64,000 nucleotides of DNA, from contig JASJZC010000006.1 of assembly GCA_037178855.1 (NCBI GenBank), forward strand, positions 2,108,001 to 2,172,000. The letters are read 5' to 3'. The position numbers and the translations under genes are program-made. The notes beneath the pieces are model-generated. The model saw only the letters and a list, made by a program, of their open reading frames with translations. It ran no database searches and was not told the origin of the DNA. Origin of the DNA: Oscheius sp. JU75 (lineage: Eukaryota; Nematoda; Chromadorea; Rhabditida; Rhabditidae). Below are positions 44,363-55,092 of the stretch, piece after piece (within the stretch, counting starts at the first letter, position 1; every line of letters starts with the position of its first letter).

Positions 44363-46678
44363 ATGGCCGCCTCTCTTAAGGAAATAGCCGAAGTTCAAGA
44401 GATGCGTTAGTTTAGCTTAATAATGCTAAGAGAATAGCTGGTTTTAGTTGAAACCCTGCAGTTTGAGGTTACTACCTTGAAGAAGGAGCTTCAGAAAAGA
44501 GGTAGCCATATGCTTATGATTTCGAATTTCGGGATATTTAGATGTAGAAGAGGCCAAACCTGATGTGAAGATTGATACTACGGTGAGTTGTCACAGAAAA
44601 AGAGAGACAGAGAGACAGCCCCCTTGAAACATGTCCCAATTCTCCGAAAAAAAACAATTCTTTATTTTTCACCTTTACAAATTGATGGTAATAACTTTCA
44701 ATATTCGAATAAAAGAAGAGTGTGAAACATAACTGAAAAATTCGAATCACATCTTTGGTGGGCTAAATGTATTTTTCTACACTTTCCGTCTAATTTTTGT
44801 TTCGCCCAGATTATATCATGAGCAGTTTGAAAATAGCAGTTTGTATAGAGCTTCCGTCTTACAAGTATATCGACACTTTCAGGCTCTGCTCCTCGGCTCG
44901 GTGGACAACATCCACAGCCTGTACCTCTTGGACCGAAGGGAGAACTTCTTCAAGAAGCTATCTCTCAAGCTCCCGGAGGACGTTATCCCAGTATCAGTTG
45001 TTCATCTGAACGACTCCATTTACGTGGTCGGAGGGAAGGAGGGGCTTGCCTCGACCCTGTTCAGGCTCACCGACCAGTTCGGATGGGAGCAGTTGGCCAA
45101 CCTGAACGTTCCGAGAAAGTCGGTCGAGAAGAGTTGCGTAGCTCTCAATGGATATATTGTGGTAGCTAAGGGAGGCGATGCAAGTGGTGAATACCTGGAC
45201 ACTGGAGAAGTATGATCCGGTGACGAATACTTGGACAGTACTGCCGTGAGTTTTTGGCTCTACTTTTTTTTTGTGGCATCCAAAGCCGTTCGCATAGTAC
45301 CAGATTTTGCCTCGTTCTTTTTCAGGGTTTCCATGAAACACAAGCACTTCCATCGAGAAGTGAAGAGACCTTTGCATAATATTTTCTCTACTTTTGATGT
45401 TTCAACGTTTTCCTATAGGGTATGAGAAATCTGGCGTCCAGTGAATGCTGTAACTAGAGTCTATAAACAAAGCTAAAGGCTACTTCTCTTTACGCATACA
45501 CATATTATTTTTCATCAATACTGAAGAAATCGGAGGATCTTTCTAGCATCATTTTCAGAACTTTTTTCGCTTCGGGTATTTCATGGAGGGGGTGGGAAAT
45601 GTCGTTTTTGCTTGTTTCTTTGGACGGTTGTATATTCGATATGTGCATCTGCAATACTTTTGTACGAAGCAATGTTGTATAAGACCTGAGGAATAACAAA
45701 ACTATTTCAATCATCAGCAAACTTATTTTCAAATCCTCGAATCACTCTTGTTTCAACAATTCTATAGCTTCACTGCAGATTTTTGTGTTGATCCAATCTT
45801 TGCCAATGAGTGGAAGCTTTTTCAACTAAATCAGTTACTTTGATATGGAACTCTCTTTCGAACGAAATTGGCGTACACTGCCCAACAATAGCGCAAATTT
45901 TTCGGTTACCGAGACATCCTTTTGCGCAATGGAAATCTTCGTAAGATGCTATTCAAGATTTCTCAAAACTGCGTATCAAATAGACACCCATACGGTAATT
46001 TTTTGGACAAATGACGTTTGCGGAGCCTTGACCTTTGACAACCTTCTCTTTTCAGCAAGGTCAGTAAGCATTTGCAAACTAATTCCATAGGTGAAACTTT
46101 TAATGATCCAATCGCATCGGGTCACCTACACCTACGTTCTACAAAACGAGTTTTCCAATTTATGTGATCCCTGAAAGAAAAATATTTCTAGGAAGAGCCA
46201 CTGGGCTTGCAACACTCCAAGAGCTACAGCCCAGGACGGAAAACTGTTTGTGTCCAGTTTTGGCCGTGTCGAGTGCTTTGACCCAGTCACAGAGATCTGG
46301 ACTGCTCTGGCCACCGTCCCAAACTGCAACTGTAATCAGCTGACCTCTTACGAGTCAGGCCTACTCGCCCTCGAAGGGATCACCAACCATGGATACGGTA
46401 GTGGTGGTGACAAGGTCCGAGTGTGGAATACTTCCGCGACTCGTAGTCTCTATGGATGGCGCCTATTCAGCGAGACCTACGCCACCAAGAGCGGTTTTGT
46501 TGTCTTTACCGAAGGCAAAACTATCTGGATGGTGGGCGGAGAAAGCTGTGGTAGTGCCGTCGTGTACAATGGAGATTCTTGGCTCAATATTCATTGCCTT
46601 CCAGACGGACCCACGGATCTGTCATTGACCATGGTACCCAAGAAGATTGGGGACGGATTGATGGAAAAGTTCGCCTGA
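44363..46678 (+). CDS. Kelch-repeat protein with one frame disturbance
   Basis: Exons 44363-44405, 44448-44501, 44542-44582, 44883-45245 and 46192-46678. The start MAASLKEIAEVQEM and a short coiled coil (FEVTTLKKELQKR) precede a beta-propeller made of Kelch repeats: DSIYVVGGKEGLASTLFRL, KYDPVTNTWTVLP, GRVECFDPVTEIWTAL and GKTIWMVGGESCGSAVVYNG. Kelch propellers are protein-binding scaffolds, often adaptors for ubiquitin ligases, though no BTB domain is seen here. Exon 4 is 363 nt, but the phases before (0) and after (2) need one base fewer or two more; the break lies near 45190-45212, between GEYLDT and LEKYDP. It may be a sequencing error or a true frameshift. Intron 4 is 946 nt with several motifs. 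A signal AATAAA follows. Confidence 0.8.
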
Positions 46679-47362
46679 AGATTCTATCCTTCTCCTTCTG
46701 AATGATACTATTTCTTCGATTTTTGTTTTACTGCTTTCTATGCATGTAACATCCTATCCAATAAACAGTCTCTTGAATAGAGCTGGGAGCATTTTTTTAC
46801 AAAGCATATTCACTTGACTGTTGCATGACAAGACTATTGAATTACTACAGCGCATTGAATTGCGGTTTTACCTGGGCTATATATGGGTGACTTAAAACAC
46901 ATGCAAATCGCCGGATATGGTTTTCTTTTCACTGTTTAGCATAGACATTCAAAAGAAAACCGAAATCCGGAAAAGTTTGTGGCAACCTTCTTCATAACTT
47001 TTTCTTCGATTTCATGTTTCACTTCGTTCCATTTAATCAGAATCCAACTTTGTTCTGTTGCTCGCTTTTGCCAATTGTTCTGCATGATAAGGTCATTCCA
47101 GCCAAAGCAGCTATTTGAGACTGATGAAATTCTAAAATTGACTGTATATCCGGAAATTCATAGATAGATTTCTGTATGGACATTTTTCATGCTCGTCCTT
47201 CGCTCTTTGAACTATCCTCCGATGATTACGATGTAACACTCTTTCCACACAATTGTTATTTCAACCAAATCAGTTATTTAGGACAACTCTTGAATAGAAC
47301 AGTACAGTGTGTCAACAAACTCACTGTCATCCCGACTGGTATACTGAAAAAGTTCAGTCTAT

Positions 47363-49964
47363 TTATTGATACAACGCTACAATATCTTCCGGTTCCAGGA
47401 CGACTTCCACATTTTCTCCTCCGGCCACCTTCTTCCCAATCAGGTACATGCAACCAGTCTCATCGGGGTCCAGACGGAGACTGAGGATCTGGAAACTGAT
47501 TTTAGATTGAAGACAAAGGTTGAATTCGGACTATGAGGTAGGCTTGAAACAAACAATTTGATTATTTTTTTTGTTGCATAGTGGGACTGAAGTAGCAATG
47601 CTAACGGATCTTTGGGCGAGCGTTCTCTTCTACCTAGGCGGTGAAACATTTCCAAACGTTTCTATAACTACCGGACATTTTCGGAGAAGCCTGAGAATTA
47701 AAGGACGGTTTGCATTGTTCTTATGAGATAGGCTCGAAGAGAATAAAAAACTATCGTTTTTATCTAGTTCAAAATGCTCAAAAGTGTATATGTATCTGTC
47801 TGTGTGAAGCCCTAATTGCCAATTTGTCACACATACTTTGTTACAGCAATTAGTCTTTGCAAATCGAGTCAGTTTGGGAGATGCGTCTCAGAACGCTGCT
47901 CCTATCCAAGTTGCTTGACTGGAACATCATCTATCTGTCATGAACCCCAACAGGACCAAACTCGTTTTGCCAAAAATCGCAGCCAGATTGTGCCTACAAG
48001 TATTCAGGCAAGCTATTGTGTAAGCGTTGAAACATTTTTAAGTCTGTCTGTAACGGTTTGGGTCATAAAATCAAAAGTATAACCTAGGCCTGATACATCT
48101 TGATTTTTTTCTTCGAATGACCTCAGCATATTGCCAATGTATCTTTGGGCGAGCTTTTATGGAACACGTGCAACATACAGTGTTTCTGTAAATGTACTGA
48201 AAAAAGAGCAGATGTTGCCATCTTGATATCAAATGTTTGTTTGAATTGGTGTTACGAGATAGGCTCGAAACAATAATAAATTGTTTTATTTATTCTCCAG
48301 CCAGATCTACGATAATATTGCATACAGACCTTTGGGTGATCTATTGGAATGTTGAGTTGAAAAATTTTTCAGTCTTTTTGTAACAAGAATATCCGGATCA
48401 AAAAAATAGAAAAAGAAAAGTTTGAATTACACCTATGACGTAAAGCTTGAATTTGAACTATGAAGTAGGCTTGAAACTTTTGAACACTGATTCACCACGT
48501 CGGTGCTCGGAGTGTTGTCTACAGATCACGGAACTGGTTTTATAGCCCAGTTGAAACTATTAGGCTTTTTTCGAAACTACAAAATTCTTGGAAAATTAAA
48601 AACCATGCATTGTTTGAATTGATGCTATGAGACAGGCTTGAAACAATGAAATTTCTGATTTACTTTTAAAAACAGGTCGAGCAAAAGAATGTCTATGGAA
48701 CTTTGGGTGTTCTATTAGGAAAGAGTTGAAATATTTCTAAACACTGTTCTGTAGCTGTATCATTACAGGAGCGAAGAACGGAAGAGATTCAAACTACATA
48801 CATCTGAAAACAAACGCAGACGCTTTTCCCGACTATTTGTATCGAGTTTGAAACATTTTTTTCTGCTTACCGATCTTACAATAAGTTCTAATTTTTGAAT
48901 TGGTCTACCACTTTCTGAAACATAGCTGAACTGAAAATTTTGAATCCTCGCTGTCAGTTGAAATACAGACATCATAAAACACTGCCTAAGAAATTCACTA
49001 TATTAGGAATTTTGAGAGTGTGCATGTCTACCGCACTACAGCAAAGAAAATTTCTTGTAGCTATGCCAGATTCTTGAAAAAAAAACTTTCAGCTTTCGAT
49101 TTGATATCGTACCAGCCTTTTCAAACAGCTACGCTACTTGGATGTTACGTCCCCTTTTGGAAAAAATGTCTTCCTGAACTGCCAAACTATCTCCATCGTT
49201 TCTCGATAGCAGTTTTCTCCTTGCCGCAGGAGCATGTCCAGATCTTCTCGCTTTCTATGTCTCTCTCCTCTGGTTCTCTGTCACGCAGTCTCTCTGTCCC
49301 TCTTTCTATCTGTCCTCTCTGTCTCTCTATGTCTTTTACAGCTGAAAAAAACTTGACAAAAGCGTACTGTCCATAGGGGTCTAAACCGGGTCGGCTATTT
49401 CAAGTAGCGTCATAATCAAGAATCGAGAAAGGTTCTAATACTAAAGTTGAAACTATATTTTCCGATACATACCTGTGCCAGTTCCGTGTCAAACAGAATT
49501 ATGTCTCCTCTTTTCAGATGATCCGCCCTCTTCTCTGTATACTTTGTCAGGTTTGGGGCACTGAAAAAGTTACTGTAGAAGTTATTAAGAGTACAGGTCG
49601 TTTCAACTTTGACCCGCTTGAAACCTGCCTAAATCACAGCATTACTGTACTTGAAACAGTTTCTGGGGCAATAAAGAGTTTGTGAAACATTTTGAAATAA
49701 CAGGACAGAAATTTTTATAAAGTTCCGGTAGTTTCTAACTTTATCAAAGTGTTGCAGACAGAACCTGGAGCCTTTGTTCTGTTCTTCAATCGAAAAGAAA
49801 CGTATACTACTTTGTGAATCGATGAGTAAGACCATAGTGGATCATTGAAACATGTTAAAAACACTGAATTACATCCATGTTAGTCAATGACCACAAAAAA
49901 CCAACCAGAAGACATTAGAGATGAGAAGAACAGCTAGGAGAAAGAGAACAGTTGCGGTGGCCAT
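47363..49964 (-). CDS. Small secreted protein, family not recognised
   Basis: Three exons close in phase (49906-49964, 49473-49560, 47363-47488), giving 90 residues. The signal peptide is MATATVLFLLAVLLISNVF. The mature chain is short and polar, with RADHLKRGDIILFDTELAQ and KKVAGGENVEVVLEPEDIVA, and has two Cys (one near the signal-cleavage region, one in ETGCMYL). The stop overlaps AATAAA. Intron 2 is 1984 nt, unusually long for this window, and carries the densest minus-strand run of TGAAACA plus a tandem array. The gene may matter mainly as host of that intron. Function unknown. Confidence 0.75.
47520..48920 (-). repeat. Diverged tandem units carrying the TGTTTCA motif
   Basis: Two landmarks alternate on the plus strand. 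GAGATAGGCTTGAAAC-like blocks lie near 47536, 47727, 48257, 48470 and 48631, and CTTTGGGCGAGC-like blocks near 47607, 48142, 48331 and 48703. Read on the minus strand, the first block begins with (T)TGTTTCAAGCCTATCTCATA, so most units place the heptamer at the same position. Units are roughly 190-530 bp apart and strongly diverged elsewhere. They lie within intron 2 of the small secreted protein gene, in sense with it. Confidence 0.65.
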
Positions 49965-50718
49965 GGGGGTTTGTGTGTAACGGTTCGCGTATCACACCCT
50001 GTTTATTTATACTCTCTCTGTCACCATCTTTTTCAGGGCGCCAACCTTGGAAAAGTTACACTCTCAGGGTGAAAGTAGAAATGGATTTGGGCCGTGTTTG
50101 GACAATTATGAAAATTTTACTAGCTACGTATATTCAGCTAACGATCAGATCCCAGTTACTTCTTATGCTATCTCTGAAACAAAAAAGTATGATGTACGCA
50201 AATCTTTCAATGTTATGAAACTGGCTCCTGCAAGCGAAAAAAAGTGATTGACAATACATTTCACGAACAAGACCCACGAACCAGTGATACTCAGTAACAA
50301 CTCCCCTTTATATCTACACTTTGAAACAATGAAATGGAAAAGTTTGACAACTGGTACAGGAAGAAGTGTTCCAATAGGGAACTCCTGGTGCAGGGTAACG
50401 AACAAAAATTCTCCAGTCAAGTGGAATCGCGATAACTTCGTTGTTCGCTTTACATCGGAAGACAAGAAAAAAAACAGCGTCCAGCTCTCGCCAACACATG
50501 AAGAAACACTGAATCAAGCTATAAATAAGCACTGAAATATTTTCGAGGCAAAGCTACCTCGTCATTGTGAAAATAAAATCGTTCTGTATCGAAAGTTTGG
50601 AATCTAATCATCGGCAAAAAAAGAAAGGTATGTTTTCCACTAGATGGTGAAAGACGGCTGATACTGAATAGGTCAGCTATTCTATATCTGAGCTTTGAAA
50701 CAATAAAGTGTTACGTTA

Positions 50719-50933
50719 CAGAAAGCTGCGGAAATCTTCTCGTCGAGTTACTTCTTCGGCTGGACGGTACTTACCGCTTCGACTTCTCGGTGGCCATTTA
50801 CTTCGATGTTCACCAGAGAATACATTCCGGCTACTCATCGGATGGACTCCCAATACTCCTCGAACCATACCTTTTGTCACGGTCTTCTCTACGATAGCTC
50901 AAGACACGACTTTGATTGCAAATCGAGTGCAGG
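50719..50933 (+). CDS. Exon-like segment, frame unresolved
   Basis: Between an acceptor-like TTACAG at 50718 and a GTGAGA donor after 50933 all three plus frames are largely open; two look plausible (TYRFDFSVAIYFDVHQRIHS and RMDSQYSSNHTFCHGLLYD). A downstream piece to about 51130 could be a last exon. The intron between them is GAGACAG filler, as in real introns of this window. I cannot choose a frame or name a product. Confidence 0.3.
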
Positions 50934-51469
50934 TGAGAGAGACAGAGACAGGCAGAAAGAATGAGGTAGAGAGAGAAAGAGACCTTTCTTTCGGAGACGG
51001 AGTCTTTTATCTTCATGTTTTGTGGAGAGTACTCGCCTCTCTGGGGGTCAAACAAATGAGGAAACCACCTTCACTGCATTACTCAGAAAGGATCAGGACA
51101 GCAGGCACTGCAGATACTTTGGCAATCTAACTCGATGGGAGAAAAAGGATCTCTCAATCTTAAATGACTCCTTATGCAATTAGAGTGTTCTTTGGAGAAT
51201 TGTCTTGCCGGCACGTGTCAATTAACTGCTAATTAAGGACTAGAGAGCTTTGCAAAAAGGTGCAGACAGCCGGTCTGTACCCATTCACACCGCCAAAGCT
51301 CATTCGATTTGATCCATTCCAGGTGGCATGGACAAGATACTGTTGCTTGATGCCTTGGAACGGGAGAGACCTGAAATAGAGTTATTTTAGAATACTAAAT
51401 CGTTCAAAATCCCGAGGAATTTCAAAGTACATGCGAAATCAAGTTTATTGCAAGCCTATTTACAGTATA

Positions 51470-52044
51470 TCAAAGTAAAAAACGTTGTTTGGTCTCTTCC
51501 TCCGAGCCAACGAGCTCTTCTTCGGGTGGGGCTCCTCCATAGAATTGGCAGAAAGCCTTGTAGATCCAGAAAAGAGTCAGGCAGGAGAATCCTGTGGTCA
51601 TTAGACAGCCACAGGTGAGGCAAAAAGACGCGATTGGCCAGTATTGGAAGGAATGTTCGAGGAGGCTGGCTTTGGAAATCCTTGACAACGGTCATTTCGA
51701 GGCTGTTTTGGCACTACAAGAGCTGATGAATGATCGATTTTTCCGGCAGATAGAACGAGACGACGGTTCGCAGAGCCGCGAGAAAAGATTCCGATTTCTC
51801 GACAGTCCGGCACGCTTCTATCAGACGACAGCTGAACAATTATGAGTAAATAGAGCAGGGAGCTGTAAGAGAATAAGGGAGCGAAGAGAGAAAACACAGC
51901 TTTCTGCCAGATAACTGCACAGGAGTGAGAGTACCAGGAACGCTGTCTGTTACAGCCAATGATCTCTACTTTAATGCTGACGAGGACCATCCTCTCTACA
52001 AGGGATAGGACTCGAGGTAGGTTTGTTACTCGTAGAGTTGTCAT
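51470..52044 (-). CDS. Small membrane protein, exon borders unresolved
   Basis: The 3' part (about 51688-51470) encodes one hydrophobic helix (ASFCLTCGCLMTTGFSCLTL) then FWIYKAFCQFYGGAPPEEEL and an acidic end, followed by AATAAA at about 51446. That supports the minus strand. Upstream, 52044-51690 is open with a second hydrophobic stretch (SLLYLLIIVQL). The plus strand of 51594-51845 also reads as a clean helical frame, so strand assignment rests on the polyadenylation signal. The family is not recognised. Confidence 0.45.
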
Positions 52045-52229
52045 AGCGTCTCGAGGGATTTGACATTCAGCACAAGTATTCGAGCCAATGACCAGGTCAG
52101 ACGAGAGCTCTGGTCAAGCAAATGAGGCGGTTTCCCGCGCAACAGAGTTGGCGTAAGAAGTAGTGTGCGCAGCGACGGCACTGTAGACAGCACACTTCTT
52201 TTTTGAGACCACTTTGTCAAAGTGTCTTT

Positions 52230-52640
52230 TAGAAAGACTTACTCAAGTAAAGAAAATTCGGTCATCGTGACGAGAGGAATCAAAAAGATGTCTAGAGGAC
52301 TATTTTACAAGGTATGCATACTGTCTAACGCCAAAATTCTTTTCAGTCATTCATCGTCTTTCTGTTCATTCGAGACAGTAATACAACGAGATCCTAGATT
52401 TTGCTTATACCTTCTATCCAAATCAAGCCGGTGCGCTCTTTTCATTCCTACACGATCACTACACCATAAACGGCATTTACGAACTTTTTCTGAGCAAAGT
52501 AGGTTGAATCTTGAGCATAAAGTGCAAACTTTACAGCTTCTCCACTTGACGAAAGATTACTACGGTCTTTACAAATCTTTGCTCACGTGCTACTGCATTT
52601 CTGGTCTCTTGCAGCCTGAGAAGCTGCAGTGCAACTCATA
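52230..52640 (+). pseudogene. Receptor pseudogene (3' half, frame-broken)
   Basis: Homologous to exons 2-4 of the receptor at 55.1-56.2 kb. It keeps IVTRGIKKMSRGLFYK with its GTATGC donor, then the FIVFLFIR segment with a one-base deletion and a stop where the intact copy reads on (about 52345-52400), then DYYGLYKSLLTCYCISGLLQ near 52556. The 5' half is missing. It is clearly a decayed copy. Confidence 0.75.
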
Positions 52641-53189
52641 GTCCAAACTCGCTTAACTTTGAAACATTGAGAAAAAGAAAAAGTTTTAGTACAGAAAAAA
52701 TAGTGTTAGAATGCCGCAATCATGGCTCAAGGTGAGACAATAAAAGGGTCGGCTTTGATCATCTGATATCGGCAGTGTCAAAAAGTGTCCTATTGAGATT
52801 TTGCGAAACCGAAAAAGCTACAGTGATGGATCTAGTTGCTTTCCAGTTATGAATATTTTTAATTGTGGGCCAAAAGGTTCCTAATCAAGATCGTGTTAAT
52901 AAAATTGTACATTTTGTTGGGAACGGATTGTATCAAAGTGCCAATTACCTAATACCATATATGTTGAAACAGAAATATGAAACTTCAGTTCAAAATGCAA
53001 ACAACTCTTAATTTTCACACTCTGGAAAATGTGGGATTTCTGGCGTATTCAAAACAAAAACAAAAGTTCTTTGCCCCCCTCTACAGACAAGGCACTAATT
53101 TTCCTGAGCACAGACACCACCTGGCTATGATTTAGATCCCCGAACAGGTGTTTCTCCAGACCAGTCTTTTGTACTTCTTATTGTTAGTA

Positions 53190-53745
53190 CGACTCTTTGC
53201 AGAATGTCTGAATACAATATTCTTCCACATCATCCTCCGATAAATAGTTGTGGAAGAGTTTCGGACTATTGCCTACATTCTAGCAATCACCCTGACCATA
53301 ATCTACCTGCTTCTGACGAGAAAGACACGGAAGAACAATTTTCAGAAGGCTGTCATTGCACAGTCAATCTTCGTTTTTCTCAATGAGATTCTAAGGTATC
53401 TCCAAGAATGGTCACGTTTATCTTCATAGGTGGTGTGGTTTTCTATATTCAATGCTTGAATCAAGCCGTAAGACTATATAACACTTCGCTGGTAGGTTCC
53501 GTCTCTTTGTCCTTAATTATCTCTCTGTCTCCCTGTCTCTCTGTCTTACTGTCTCGCTGTTACTGACACTTTTATTTTCAGCCGGCCTCTCTCTTTTTCT
53601 ACGGTCTGTCAGTCTTCCACTTGACCTTTTTTGTAATCTACCTCTACTGTTATTCAGTCATTAGAAAAATGATATCCAATAAAGAACACTCGACGGTCGT
53701 TACCAGAGGAATCAAAAAAATGTCACAAGGACTCTTTTACAAGGT
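53190..53745 (+). pseudogene. Receptor pseudogene (truncated, premature stop)
   Basis: Plus-strand relative of the receptor at 55.1-56.2 kb. The N-terminal region reads VVEEFRTIAYILAITLTIIY then LLLTRKTRKNNFQKAVIAQS, preceded by an in-frame TAA (about 53242). A middle region is shortened to YIQCLNQAVRLYNTSL, then the exon SLFFYGLSVFHLTF through VVTRGIKKMSQGLFYK (53582-53741). The intron before that exon is CTGTCTC filler. The sequence beyond 53745 does not continue the gene and abuts the minus-strand receptor. Confidence 0.75.
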
Positions 53746-53825
53746 TTTTCGACTTTCTAACCCCATAATAGATTGCACGTGCTTCTAACCTTGACCAATA
53801 AAGTTTTCCACATTCCTTTATATCA

Positions 53826-54965
53826 TCACAAATTTCGTCTTGACAAATTCGGAGTAGAGTTTTCTGACAAGAGTCTAGGCCTATCCAGTCTCTGAACTGT
53901 CGACTGTCCTCTCTTCAGTTTTGTTTCAAATGTCATCAGGCCGGAGACTGAGAACCATGTCAGGATCGAAGTGTAGAATCCATAGTAGTCGAAAATTATG
54001 CGAAAGAACTGAAACAGATTTTATTGGTTAAAGAAAATACCATAAAGAAAGCTACGTCCAGTTGTTTCACAGCCATTTCATCCCAACTGAAAAAGCATTG
54101 ATTGCTTCCGAGCGTTTCCGTGCCCATTTCGGAAAAACAGGGCTTGCCCAGATCATACACAAGAGTCTCCCAACAGATCAGTGTAAGAGGAACCAGAGGT
54201 ATAGCTTTGAAGAAGAGTCCTTTGGACAGAGTCTTGATTCCAATGAGGGTGAGCTCGGAAAACTTGTCGGTTTTCAATCGGTGCATTGAGATGAAGCAGT
54301 AGCAATGTGTTACAAGTAGGACGATGAGGACAGCATAGGTTGTTCCAGAGGCAAAGATTGCCTTGGCGATGAACTAAACGTGACTCTGTCTCTTTGTTTC
54401 CCTGTCTTCCTGTAGCACTGTTTCTCTGCGTTTCTGTCTCTCTGTCTCTTTATTTCTCTCACCATCTCCGGACTACTGTCTTCTATAAGAAAAGTACAGA
54501 ATGATGCCACCCAAAGCAGATAAACCACAACTATTCCTGTGTAGCACACTCTGTCCATCTTGCTCCTAAAACTTCACTCAGTCTGTTCTGTTTCAGTCAA
54601 ACATTATAAACATCCTTTTCCAATAAACGGCAAGAATTGCCAATGAGACCATATCGAAAGGAATAAAAACTTGCTGAACCTTTTCCAAGTACAGTGAATG
54701 CCCATAGGTGTCGTCCTAAACAGACTCTTCCCATTTATCGAGGTGCGCTCACCAGGATCAGTTCGTACAGAGTACTGATGAGGTAATAGACGATTGTCCA
54801 GCTGCAATGAGCGATTATGCCCCTTTGAAAGTTCTGAACTAGGGCCTGACGAGATCGAACCAGATTAATAATAACAGCATTTATTGTGGCGACTAGAATG
54901 AAATCCTGGATACTGGGAGAAACTCGGAGTGGCGATTCGTATGTCACAGCCATGCTGAATGACAT
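53826..54965 (-). CDS. Seven-transmembrane chemoreceptor-like protein
   Basis: Five exons close in phase: 54753-54965, 54612-54715, 54463-54565, 54071-54373, 53826-54008, giving 301 residues with about seven hydrophobic segments, among them DFILVATINAVIINLV, IVVVYLLWVASFCTFL and FASGTTYAVLIVLLVTHCYC. LIGIKTLSKGLFFK aligns with VTRGIKKMSRGLFYK of the neighbour, and DYYGFYTSILTWFSVSGLM with its final helix. It is therefore a family member, probably a nematode chemosensory GPCR of a class I cannot name. One intron present in the neighbour (after LFFK) is absent here. ATGs at 55007, 54965 and 54953 are possible; 54965 is chosen to align with the neighbour. Confidence 0.75.
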
Positions 54966-55092
54966 TGAATCAATTTGCAGAAAGAAAGAAACTACACCTG
55001 TCGACATGTGATCTCTTCAGCTTCGTACTTTGAACTGTTATTCACTGTCACTGCTTCTCTGTCCCTATGTCGGACCTTTTCAGAACACTTTA

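Larger units (their letters stand above)
17960..52980. promoter_or_regulatory. Domain dense in TGTTTCA/TGAAACA, candidate piRNA promoters
   Basis: By-eye tally of the heptamer on both strands gives about 95 in the window, mostly between these coordinates and almost all in introns or intergenic DNA. Runs are strand-biased: six plus motifs at 17969-18866; a mostly plus run from 31.1 to 37.0 kb; only minus motifs from 47.5 to 53.0 kb. CTGTTTCA is the core of the upstream element of C. elegans 21U-RNA genes, which sits about 40 bp before the first U. Some copies double as splice acceptors (TTTCAG) and should be discounted. Confidence 0.5.

Noticed and set aside
54006-54020. CTGTTTCAG as a piRNA motif
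   Set aside because: Here it is the splice acceptor of the last exon of the receptor gene; acceptor matches like this should be discounted when counting promoters.
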